This document shows positions 1 to 4,690 of a stretch of 6,943 nucleotides of DNA, in pieces. Under the pieces are notes generated by a model that did no database searches, had not been told where the DNA came from, and worked only from the letters and a program-made list of their open reading frames with translations. This DNA is from Bog-473 sp036502025. GTDB lineage: Bacteria > Actinomycetota > Acidimicrobiia > Acidimicrobiales > RAAP-2. Positions within the stretch are counted from its first letter, which is position 1, and every line of letters begins with the position of its first letter. Position numbers and translations under genes: made by a program. The stretch is from positions 1 through 6,943 of the forward strand of contig DASXZJ010000002.1 in the NCBI GenBank assembly GCA_036502025.1, in the 5' to 3' direction.

Positions 1-56
1 GGTAGAGCACAGCCATGGTAAGGCTGGTGTCGTCAGTTCGATTCTGACAGGGGGCT
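1..56 (+). tRNA. tRNA-Thr (anticodon GGT), 5' end cut off by the window edge
   Basis: The sequence begins inside the D-loop. The D-stem 3' half is GAGC at 5-8. The anticodon arm is CAGCC (10-14) / GGCTG (22-26) with loop ATGGTAA, giving anticodon GGT at 17-19, which reads Thr codon ACC. The T-arm is GTCAG (32-36) / CTGAC (44-48) with loop TTCGATT. The acceptor 3' strand AGGGGGC is at 49-55 and the discriminator base T at 56. The next bases are CGCC, so CCA is not encoded and must be added after transcription. Only six bases separate it from the next tRNA, so the two are probably cut from one precursor. The acceptor 5' strand lies outside the window and could not be checked. Confidence 0.95.
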
Positions 57-62
57 CGCCCT

Positions 63-136
63 GGCGGCGTAGCTCAGTTGGTCAGAGCACACGGCTCATA
101 ATCGTGTTGTCGCGGGTTCGAGTCCCGCCGCCGCTA
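63..136 (+). tRNA. tRNA-Met (anticodon CAT), elongator type
   Basis: This is a complete cloverleaf. The acceptor GGCGGCG (63-69) pairs with CGCCGCT (129-135), with a G-U first pair. The D-stem is GCTC/GAGC, the anticodon stem CACGG (90-94) / TCGTG (102-106) with anticodon CAT at 97-99, and the T-stem GCGGG (112-116) / CCCGC (124-128). The discriminator is A136 and CCA is encoded at 137-139, unlike the two other tRNAs here. Initiator tRNAs usually have a C1-A72 mismatch and three G-C pairs next to the anticodon loop; both are missing, so an elongator is favoured. A tRNA-Ile with a lysidine-modified CAT anticodon cannot be excluded by eye, but the position after tRNA-Thr and before rpmG matches the elongator Met tRNA of other actinobacteria. 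Confidence 0.93.
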
Positions 137-141
137 CCAGA

Positions 142-161
142 CCCCGGGGCGGTTCCCGGGG
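142..161 (+). other. Perfect 7-bp hairpin between tRNA-Met and rpmG
   Basis: CCCCGGG (142-148) pairs exactly with CCCGGGG (155-161) around a six-base loop GCGGTT. It starts two bases after the encoded CCA and ends nine bases before the purine-rich ribosome-binding stretch GGAAGGACGA (171-180). No T-run follows, so it does not look like a standard intrinsic terminator. It may mark or protect the 5' end of the rpmG message once tRNA-Met is cut away, or act as a weak attenuator; both roles are inference. Confidence 0.5.
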
Positions 162-183
162 CAGCCACAAGGAAGGACGAAAG

Positions 184-348
184 ATGGCCAAGAACGAGAA
201 GAGAGTCCAGGTCACACTGGCGTGCGAGGTCTGCAAGCGGCGGAACTACATCACGACCAAGAACAAGCTCAACGACCGGGAACGGATCGAGATGAAGAAG
301 TTCTGCCGTTGGGACCGCCAGCACACGCTCCACAAGGAGACCCGCTGA
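184..348 (+). CDS. rpmG: 50S ribosomal protein L33
   Basis: This 54-residue protein is the small L33 subunit of the large ribosomal subunit, which sits near the E site. Family hallmarks are the N-terminal basic stretch MAKNEKR, a CxxC pair (C14, C17), the segment RRNYITTKNK (19-28), the ERIEMKKFC segment (33-41) and the C-terminal TLHKETR. The start is ATG at 184 behind the purine-rich GGAAGGACGA. The metal-binding form normally has two CxxC pairs; here the second reads C41-R-W-D44, so the fourth Cys is replaced by Asp. Variants ending in acidic residues at this place are known in some L33 proteins, so zinc binding is uncertain. It lies between tRNA-Met and tRNA-Trp, as in many actinobacteria. 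No other gene fits before tRNA-Trp. Confidence 0.95.
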   Translation: MAKNEKRVQVTLACEVCKRRNYITTKNKLNDRERIEMKKFCRWDRQHTLHKETR

Positions 349-384
349 GCCACCCTCAGGCGGCCGGTGCTACTCTGAATTGCT

Positions 385-405
385 GTTCCCCAGGTCAGGG
401 GGAAC
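385..405 (+). other. Perfect 7-bp hairpin between rpmG and tRNA-Trp
   Basis: GTTCCCC (385-391) pairs exactly with GGGGAAC (399-405) around the seven-base loop AGGTCAG. It lies 37 bases after the rpmG stop and 38 bases before tRNA-Trp. No T-run follows, so read-through into tRNA-Trp is expected unless Rho acts. A -10-like TACTCT lies at 371-376, but I find no matching -35, so I do not call a promoter. The hairpin could be an mRNA 3'-end stabiliser or an RNase processing site; this is inference. Confidence 0.45.
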
Positions 406-443
406 GAACCAACTGCTAGAGGGCAACCGACGGCATCCCACCG

Positions 444-516
444 AGGGCAGTAGCTCAACTGGAAGAGCACCGGTCTCCAAAACCGGCGGTTGGGGGTTCG
501 AGTCCCTCCTGCCCTG
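444..516 (+). tRNA. tRNA-Trp (anticodon CCA)
   Basis: This is a complete 73-nt cloverleaf. The acceptor AGGGCAG (444-450) pairs with CTGCCCT (509-515), the D-stem is GCTC/GAGC, and the anticodon stem CCGGT (470-474) / ACCGG (482-486) carries anticodon CCA at 477-479. The T-stem GGGGG (492-496) pairs with CCCTC (504-508) with one G-U pair. The discriminator is G516, the expected identity base for bacterial tRNA-Trp. The following bases are CCCC, so CCA is not encoded. A Trp tRNA directly before secE-nusG is a recurring actinobacterial arrangement. Confidence 0.96.
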
Positions 517-566
517 CCCCGAGATCCCCAGCCGTTGTGAACAAAGATTGATATGAGGCACAGCAA

Positions 567-893
567 GTGAACCGCGAAACCAAGCGCATGATGCAGCGTC
601 AAGGGCAGATGGAGGCCGATGGGTCCCCTGCTACCCGGCGCGCCCCCGCGGGTGCGGCCCAGGCCCGGGGAGGTGCCCGGACGCCCAAGGGGCCATCGGG
701 CCGCAAGCGGACGACGCCGATCCAGTTCACCCGGGAGATCAGGGACGAGATGCGCCAGGTCGCCTGGCCGTCCCGGTCTGAGCTCTTCAACTACACCTCG
801 GTCGTGCTGACCACGCTGATCATCATGATCAGCCTGATCTTCGTGCTGAACCTGGCCTTCGGGAAGCTGATCACGCTTCTCTTCACGAAGTAG
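567..893 (+). CDS. secE: Preprotein translocase subunit SecE
   Basis: SecE is the small clamp subunit of the SecYEG channel in the cytoplasmic membrane. The 108 residues comprise a long N-terminal tail (1-52), the conserved amphipathic segment FTREIRDEMRQVAWPSR (54-70) with the hallmark WP at 67-68, and one transmembrane helix at about 77-98, followed by a short tail ending FTK. This is the single-helix form usual in Gram-positive bacteria, rather than the three-helix form of E. coli. The GTG start at 567 has GAGG at 555-558 eight bases upstream; ATG codons at 588 and 591 lack a comparable site. The tail is strongly basic: 12 Arg/Lys and 3 Asp/Glu in the first 50 residues, with Ala/Gly/Pro. 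Its stop is four bases before the longest nusG start. Confidence 0.95.
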   Translation: MNRETKRMMQRQGQMEADGSPATRRAPAGAAQARGGARTPKGPSGRKRTTPIQFTREIRDEMRQVAWPSRSELFNYTSVVLTTLIIMISLIFVLNLAFGKLITLLFTK

Positions 894-897
894 TCCG

Positions 898-1734
898 ATG
901 ACCGATTTGACCGACATTGATGCAGAGGACGTAGCCGTGACGACCCCGGAAGACAACGAGAGCCCGCCCGAGGCGGGTCAGCCAGATCAAGTGGTCGACG
1001 CCACCGACGAGGCCGCCACCGACGAGGCCGCCACCGACGAGGCCGCCACCGACGAGGCCGCCACCGCGCACGGCGAGCCGGATCTGGTGCTCGATGCCAC
1101 CGCCGAGCCGGAGGCCACGGACGAGGCGGTCGAGCTGGGCGGATGGGGTGACGATGAGGAGGAGGCCATCCCGGTCGAGAGTCCCTACGACCGTCCTGGC
1201 CGCTGGTACGTCGTCCACACCTACTCGGGCTACGAGAACAAGGTCCGCTCCAACATGGGCAACGTGGTCGCCTCGCGCGGCATCGAAGACCGGGTCTTCG
1301 AGGTGGTCATCCCGATGGAGGACGTGGTCGAGTTCAAGGGTGGCAAGAAGGTCACCGTGCAGAAGAAGGTCTTCCCCGGCTACCTGCTGGTGCGTTGCGA
1401 CCTCGACGACGACACCTGGGGCGCCATCCGCAACACACCGGGTGTGACGGGGTTCGTCGGTCCGGGCACCAAGCCCACACCGCTTTCCCGCCGGGAGGTG
1501 GAGAACATCCTCCAGGTCAAGGCCGAGGGCGTCGAAGCGACCACCAAGCGCAGCCGACCCCGCCTCGAGTACGAGGTGGACGAGACGGTGCGCGTGAAGG
1601 AGGGTCCGTTCGCCGACTTCTCGGGTCAGATCGCCGAAATAAACGAGGACCAGCTCAAGTTGAAAGTGCTGGTCAACATCTTTGGACGAGAGACTCCGGT
1701 GGAGCTCGAGTTCAGCCAAGTCGCCAAGCTGTAG
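898..1734 (+). CDS. nusG: Transcription termination/antitermination factor NusG
   Basis: NusG binds the RNA polymerase clamp through its NGN domain and contacts Rho or ribosomal protein S10 through its KOW domain. As read from ATG 898 it has 278 residues. An acidic low-complexity extension covers about 1-98, the NGN domain about 101-207 (WYVVHTYSGYENKV, then the VFPGYLLV core at 158-165 and PGVTGFVG at 181-188), and the KOW domain about 228-278 (VRVKEGPFADFSG). The extension has about 34 Asp/Glu and no Lys/Arg before R99. Acidic NusG extensions are common in actinobacteria. The start is uncertain: ATG 898 has no clear ribosome-binding site and would rely on coupling to secE, while in-frame GTG 937 has AGAGGA at 924-929 with seven-base spacing and would give 265 residues. 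Confidence 0.97.
   Translation: MTDLTDIDAEDVAVTTPEDNESPPEAGQPDQVVDATDEAATDEAATDEAATDEAATAHGEPDLVLDATAEPEATDEAVELGGWGDDEEEAIPVESPYDRPGRWYVVHTYSGYENKVRSNMGNVVASRGIEDRVFEVVIPMEDVVEFKGGKKVTVQKKVFPGYLLVRCDLDDDTWGAIRNTPGVTGFVGPGTKPTPLSRREVENILQVKAEGVEATTKRSRPRLEYEVDETVRVKEGPFADFSGQIAEINEDQLKLKVLVNIFGRETPVELEFSQVAKL
1000..1066 (+). repeat. 15-bp tandem repeat inside nusG, four exact copies plus a partial fifth
   Basis: The unit GCCACCGACGAGGCC occurs at 1000-1014, 1015-1029, 1030-1044 and 1045-1059 with no mismatch, followed by GCCACCG at 1060-1066. It encodes Ala-Thr-Asp-Glu-Ala four times (residues 35-54 of the longest reading). The unit is a multiple of three, so copy-number changes keep the frame. 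Exact identity, including third codon positions, suggests recent slippage or active copy-number change. Confidence 0.95.
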
Positions 1735-1764
1735 GCGCCGGATCAGGAAGAGGAGACAAAGACG

Positions 1765-2196
1765 ATGGCACCCAAGAAGCGCGTGCTGGCGGTGGTGAAG
1801 ATCCAGCTCGAAGCCGGAACGGCCACGCCGGCCCCCCCAGTGGGAACGGCGCTCGGACCCCACGGCGTGCAGACCATGGAGTTCTGCAAGCAGTACAACG
1901 CGGCCACCGAGAGCATGCGAGGCCAGGTCGTCCCGGTCGACATCACCATTTACGAGGACCGCACGTTCAGTTTCGTGCTCAAGACCTCGCCGACGCCGGT
2001 GCTCCTGCGGCAGGCCGCCGGGCTGGCCAAGGGTTCGTCGACCACGGGCCGTGAGCAGGCGGGCACCATTACCGACTCGCAGCTAGCCGAGATCGCCCAG
2101 GTCAAGCTGAAGGACCTCAACACCAACGATCTCGAGGCCGCCAAGAAGCAGGTGGCGGGAACGGCACGTTCCATGGGGATCAAAGTCGCCGGCTGA
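1765..2196 (+). CDS. rplK: 50S ribosomal protein L11
   Basis: L11 sits at the base of the ribosomal stalk, binds the 23S rRNA GTPase-associated centre and is the thiostrepton target region. The 143 residues match the usual length. The N-terminal domain (about 1-70) has the Pro-rich loop TPAPPVGTALG (21-31) and MEFCKQYNAATES (38-50). The rRNA-binding C-terminal domain (about 75-143) ends in GTARSMGIKV (132-141). The common GPALG motif here reads GTALG, a small change. ATG 1765 follows the strong site AGGAAGAGGAGA. It lies 30 bases after nusG and 37 bases before rplA, so it is co-transcribed with both; L1 usually controls the rplKA message by binding it. Confidence 0.98.
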   Translation: MAPKKRVLAVVKIQLEAGTATPAPPVGTALGPHGVQTMEFCKQYNAATESMRGQVVPVDITIYEDRTFSFVLKTSPTPVLLRQAAGLAKGSSTTGREQAGTITDSQLAEIAQVKLKDLNTNDLEAAKKQVAGTARSMGIKVAG

Positions 2197-2233
2197 GCGA
2201 CCACACACGACCGCGTAGAGGAGACAACACACG

Positions 2234-2956
2234 ATGGCGCAACACGGAAAGAAGTACCGAGAGGCACTGACCCAGGTCGACCGCGAGTCGCTCTATGGCG
2301 TGGGCGAAGCGATCGACCTGGTCAAGAACCTGTCAAGCGCCAAGTTCGACGAGACGGTCGAGTTGGCCGTCCGACTGGGCGTCGACCCCCGCAAGGCCGA
2401 TCAGATCGTGCGGGGCACGCTCTCGCTGCCTTCGGGCACGGGCCGCACCGAGCGGGTCGCTGTCTTCGCCGCCGGCGAGCAGGCGGCCGAGGCGCGAGCG
2501 GCTGGAGCCGACGTGGTCGGCGCTGACGACCTGGTGGCCAAGGTGAACGGCGGCTTCCTCGATTTCGACGTGGCCATCGCCACCCCCGACCTCATGGGCC
2601 AGGTGGGAACGCTCGGTAGGGTTCTCGGGCCCCGCGGCCTGATGCCCAATCCGAAGACCGGCACCGTCACCATGGAAGTGGGCAAGGCGGTGACCGAGTT
2701 CAAGGGTGGCCGGGTCGAGTACCGCACCGACAAGGTGGGCAACGTCCACATCCGGGTCGGGAAGGCCTCGTTCACCCGGGGGCAGCTGGTGGCCAACGTG
2801 CACGCGGTGGTCGAAGAGCTGCAGCGGGCCAAGCCGGCCTCGGCCAAGGGCCGCTACCTCTTGTCGGTGACCGTGTCGACCACGATGGGTCCCGGGGTCC
2901 ACATCGATCCCGCCCGTGCCCGCCTGGTGGACGAGGAGCTGGCCGCCACCGCTTGA
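2234..2956 (+). CDS. rplA: 50S ribosomal protein L1
   Basis: L1 binds the mobile L1 arm of 23S rRNA, helps release deacylated tRNA, and in many bacteria represses translation of its own rplKA mRNA. The 240 residues are near the usual length. The signature LGRVLGPRGLMPNPKTGT is at 127-144, followed by FKGGRVEYRTDKVGNVHIRVG (the conserved RNA-binding domain, starting at residue 156). The C-terminal KGRYLLSVTVSTTMGPG (205-221) also fits the family. ATG 2234 follows TAGAGGAGA. The gene ends 236 bases before rplJ, and a perfect hairpin begins five bases after its stop. I did not find a convincing L1 mRNA-binding mimic in the 37-base gap before it. Confidence 0.98.
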   Translation: MAQHGKKYREALTQVDRESLYGVGEAIDLVKNLSSAKFDETVELAVRLGVDPRKADQIVRGTLSLPSGTGRTERVAVFAAGEQAAEARAAGADVVGADDLVAKVNGGFLDFDVAIATPDLMGQVGTLGRVLGPRGLMPNPKTGTVTMEVGKAVTEFKGGRVEYRTDKVGNVHIRVGKASFTRGQLVANVHAVVEELQRAKPASAKGRYLLSVTVSTTMGPGVHIDPARARLVDEELAATA

Positions 2957-2961
2957 CCCGT

Positions 2962-2978
2962 CGGACCGCCCCGGTCCG
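2962..2978 (+). other. Perfect 7-bp hairpin just after rplA
   Basis: CGGACCG (2962-2968) pairs exactly with CGGTCCG (2972-2978) around a three-base CCC loop. It starts five bases after the rplA stop. No T-run follows (CCGTACTACG), so if it stops transcription it does so without the classic U-tract. It may instead define the 3' end of the rplKA message. A -10-like TACGCT lies at 2985-2990 but has no well-spaced -35, so a separate rplJ promoter is only a weak possibility. Confidence 0.5.
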
Positions 2979-3029
2979 CCGTACTACGCTTCACCGCACA
3001 GCTCGCCGCCCCGGCGAACGAGCACTGAA

Positions 3030-3150
3030 TCCAGACGCCAAAGACCTCCGGTGCACCTGCGGGTGCGAAAGGGCCCACCCGGGTCCGCCTGACGAGGCGA
3101 CACTGCAAAGGCCGGCCCCGCCGGTCGCTGCGCCGTCGCACACCGGAGAT
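3030..3150 (+). promoter_or_regulatory. Ribosomal protein L10 leader (autoregulatory mRNA structure)
   Basis: The 236 bases between rplA and rplJ are unusually long for this operon and rich in nested pairing. CTCCGGTG (3046-3053) pairs exactly with CACCGGAG (3141-3148), closing a multi-branched domain. Inside are GCACC/GGTGC (3053-3066, loop TGCG), CGCCT/AGGCG (3086-3099, loop GACG) and CCGGC/GCCGG (3112-3124, loop CCC). The sequence CCAAAGACC (3038-3046) before the closing stem resembles the conserved start of known L10 leaders. Such leaders bind L10 with L7/L12 and reduce rplJL translation when the proteins are in excess. A further hairpin, CCGGG (3163-3167) / CCCGG (3176-3180), ends one base before the ribosome-binding site GGAGG at 3182-3186. 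The boundaries are approximate. Confidence 0.8.
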
Positions 3151-3192
3151 CCTGGCCCACACCCGGGCAGTTGATCCCGGTGGAGGACACCG

Positions 3193-3981
3193 ATGGCTAC
3201 GCAGAACGCACAGATGACCCACAAGATCGCGGTGGTCGAGGAGATCACGACGCGCGTCGGCGAGGCGACGGCCTCGATCGTCAGCGAGTATCGAGGGTTG
3301 ACCGTGGCCGAACTGGCCGAGCTACGTACGTCGCTGGCCGCGGTCGGGGGCGACTACCGCATCTTCAAGAACACCCTGGTGCGCCGGGCGATCGACGGGG
3401 GCGCCTACCAGCCGCTGTCGGAGTACCTGAGCGGCCCGACTGCCCTGACTTTCGTGCAGGGCGACGTGAGCGCGGTGGCCAAGGCCCTCCGCGACTTCTC
3501 ACGCGCCAACCCGCATCTGGTCATCAAGGGCGGGCTGGCCGACGGCTCGCTGCTGTCCTCGGCGGACCTGACGGCGTTGGCCGACCTGCCGCCCCGTGAC
3601 GTGCTGCTGGCTCGTCTGGCCGGTGCCCTGGCGGCGCCGATGCAACAGATGGCCGGACTCCTCCAGGCGCTCCCCCGGAGCCTGGCCTACGGGATCTCTG
3701 CCTTGATCGAGCAGCGGGAAGCGGGAGGCGAGAAGCTGCCGGAGCCGGCGGCCGAGGCGCCTGCAGCGGTCGAAGCCGAGCCAACCGGGGACCCCGAGCC
3801 CACCGCCGAAGCCGAGCCAGCCGCCGAACCCGAGCCCACCGCCGAAGCCGAGCCAACCGGGGACCCCGAGCCAGCCGGGGACCCAGCGCCGGTAGCCGAA
3901 GCCGAGGCTCCCGCCGAAGCAGTAGCAACGGAGACCGAGGCGGCCCCCGAAGAGGATGCCCCCGACCCGGCGGCCGAGTAA
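3193..3981 (+). CDS. rplJ: 50S ribosomal protein L10 with a long acidic C-terminal extension
   Basis: L10 anchors the L7/L12 dimers of the ribosomal stalk and, in complex with them, represses its own mRNA. The globular N-terminal domain (about 1-137) shows SEYRGLTVAELAELR (31-45), YRIFKNTLVRRA (55-66) and LSGPTALTF (79-87). The L7/L12-binding helix follows at about 138-178, ending SALIEQREAGG. Typical L10 is about 165-180 residues; this one has 262. Residues 182-262 contain about 25 Asp/Glu and no Lys or Arg, mostly Pro, Ala and Glu in 12-residue repeats, and are probably disordered. ATG 3193 has GGAGG six bases upstream; ATG 3214 is less favoured. The frame is open to TAA 3979, so the tail is not a frameshift product at the 5' side, although its reality rests on this one sequence. 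Confidence 0.96.
   Translation: MATQNAQMTHKIAVVEEITTRVGEATASIVSEYRGLTVAELAELRTSLAAVGGDYRIFKNTLVRRAIDGGAYQPLSEYLSGPTALTFVQGDVSAVAKALRDFSRANPHLVIKGGLADGSLLSSADLTALADLPPRDVLLARLAGALAAPMQQMAGLLQALPRSLAYGISALIEQREAGGEKLPEPAAEAPAAVEAEPTGDPEPTAEAEPAAEPEPTAEAEPTGDPEPAGDPAPVAEAEAPAEAVATETEAAPEEDAPDPAAE
3771..3890 (+). repeat. 36-bp (12-codon) imperfect repeats encoding the L10 tail
   Basis: A 30-base block starting CGAAGCCGAGCCAACCGGGG is present exactly at 3771-3800 and again at 3843-3872, 72 bases (24 codons) apart. A 26-base block starting CCGAGCCCACCGCCGAAGCC is at 3794-3819 and 3830-3855, 36 bases apart. The protein reads as units like EPTGDPEPTAEA, EPAAEPEPTAEA and EPTGDPEPAGDP. The shift is always a multiple of three, so the array can grow or shrink in frame. 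Confidence 0.9.
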
Positions 3982-4038
3982 CACCCAGATCGCACGACCA
4001 ACCAACAAGACCGAAGGTAAGAAAGGAAGGCCATCCAG

Positions 4039-4437
4039 ATGGCAGGAACCCTGACGAAGGACCAGATCCTCGATGGAATCGCCGAACTCACGGTGATCCA
4101 GCTGAGCGAGCTGCTGAAGGACTTTGAGGAGCGCTTCGGCGTGACGGCGGCTGCTCCGGTGGCCGTGGCTGCCGCGCCGGCGGCCGGTGGCGGTGGCGGC
4201 GGCGGCGCCGACGCCGAAGAGGAAAAGGTCGAGTTCGACGTCGTCCTGACCGAGGCCGGGGACAAGAAGATCCAGGTGATCAAGGAAGTCCGTGCCCTCA
4301 CCAGCCTCGGCCTCAAAGAGGCCAAGGACCTGGTCGAGGCCGCTCCCAAGCCGGTGCTCGAGAAGGTCAACAAGGAAGACGCCGACAAGGCCAAGGCGGC
4401 CTTGGAGGCTGCCGGGGCCACGGTCGAGGTCAAGTAG
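4039..4437 (+). CDS. rplL: 50S ribosomal protein L7/L12
   Basis: L7/L12 is the multi-copy acidic stalk protein that recruits and stimulates the translational GTPases. The 132 residues comprise an N-terminal dimerisation domain (about 1-35, binding L10), a flexible hinge rich in Ala/Val/Gly with seven glycines in a row (50-56), and the C-terminal factor-binding domain (63-132) with KKIQVIKEVRALTSLGLKEA (76-95) and DLVEAAPKPVLEKV (97-110). This layout and length fit the family. ATG 4039 follows GAAAGGAAGG (4021-4030). It lies 57 bases after rplJ without a terminator between them, consistent with a separate strong ribosome-binding site that allows the higher L7/L12 dose. Confidence 0.98.
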   Translation: MAGTLTKDQILDGIAELTVIQLSELLKDFEERFGVTAAAPVAVAAAPAAGGGGGGGADAEEEKVEFDVVLTEAGDKKIQVIKEVRALTSLGLKEAKDLVEAAPKPVLEKVNKEDADKAKAALEAAGATVEVK

Positions 4438-4442
4438 TCCGC

Positions 4443-4475
4443 GGTCCTGGCCGGGCTCCGGCCCGTCCTGGGACC
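4443..4475 (+). terminator. Hairpin after rplL, possible attenuator or processing site
   Basis: GGCCGG (4449-4454) pairs exactly with CCGGCC (4458-4463) around GCT, and an outer stem GGTCC (4443-4447) / GGACC (4471-4475) encloses it with a one-base bulge on one side and a larger one on the other. It starts five bases after the rplL stop. There is no T-run after it, so a partial terminator or an RNA-processing signal is more likely than a full stop. In E. coli the rplL-rpoB gap likewise holds an attenuator and an RNase III site; the parallel is inference. Confidence 0.5.
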
Positions 4476-4482
4476 AGGATCC

Positions 4483-4511
4483 TTGACGCCGGGGAGGGGC
4501 GCCCATAGCCT
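4483..4511 (+). promoter_or_regulatory. Candidate sigma-70-type promoter P1 for rpoB
   Basis: TTGACG (4483-4488) and TAGCCT (4506-4511) are separated by exactly 17 bases. The -35 matches five of six consensus bases and the -10 fits the actinobacterial TANNNT pattern. It begins eight bases after the hairpin following rplL. A transcript would start near 4518 and carry a leader of about 265 bases before rpoB. Confidence 0.6.
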
Positions 4512-4551
4512 GTCGCAGACCTCCGGGCGGCTTGCCCGTCTAGCCTGTCGC
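4506..4551 (+). repeat. 11-bp direct repeat covering the P1 -10 element
   Basis: TAGCCTGTCGC occurs at 4506-4516 and again at 4541-4551, start points 35 bases apart. The first copy contains the P1 -10 hexamer. The second has the same hexamer but no good -35 (GACCTC at 17-base spacing), so it may be a duplicated promoter fragment or a binding site downstream of the P1 start point. Confidence 0.6.
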
Positions 4552-4561
4552 GGCCTAGGGG

Positions 4562-4590
4562 TTGTGCTCAGGCACGCCCGTGGTTAAGAT
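4562..4590 (+). promoter_or_regulatory. Candidate sigma-70-type promoter P2 for rpoB
   Basis: TTGTGC (4562-4567) and TAAGAT (4585-4590) are separated by exactly 17 bases. The -10 is close to consensus TATAAT and fits TANNNT; the -35 matches the key TTG. A transcript would start near 4597, giving a leader of about 185 bases. Two tandem promoters before rpoB are also found in mycobacteria, so the arrangement is plausible. Confidence 0.6.
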
Positions 4591-4690
4591 GCAGGGTTGC
4601 CGTGCGTCCCTGTGTCTGCTTCTCCCGTAATTCCGCGGGGTCGGCGCGCGCCCTGGCAGCACCCGGACCCTGATCCGACCCGTAATTGAT

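Noticed and set aside
348..376. Possible promoter with -10 TACTCT at 371-376 upstream of tRNA-Trp
   Set aside because: The bases 16-19 upstream show no -35 resemblance, and the preceding operon can supply transcription.
535..555. TTGTGA and GATATG before secE as a promoter
   Set aside because: The two elements are only nine bases apart, far below the needed 16-18.
1000..1066. Repeat array considered as a CRISPR
   Set aside because: The units are 15 bp, directly adjacent with no spacers, and in frame within a coding sequence.
883..1863. 326-codon minus-strand frame opposite nusG
   Set aside because: It is a shadow frame: His/Asp/Leu-rich with no family features, and the GG-LVGG repeat is the complement of the nusG tandem repeat.
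2953..2990. Possible rplJ promoter: TTGACC at 2953-2958 with TACTAC or TACGCT downstream
   Set aside because: The spacing is 23-26 bases, too long for a sigma-70-type promoter. It remains possible only as a weak element.
2953..3222. Small open frames within the rplA-rplJ gap on both strands
   Set aside because: They overlap the L10 leader structure, have no good ribosome-binding site and no recognisable protein features.
3499..4506. 335-codon minus-strand frame opposite rplJ-rplL, with glycine/leucine-rich repeats
   Set aside because: The repeats are only the reverse reading of the L10 tail repeats. The + strand encodes clear L10 and L7/L12.
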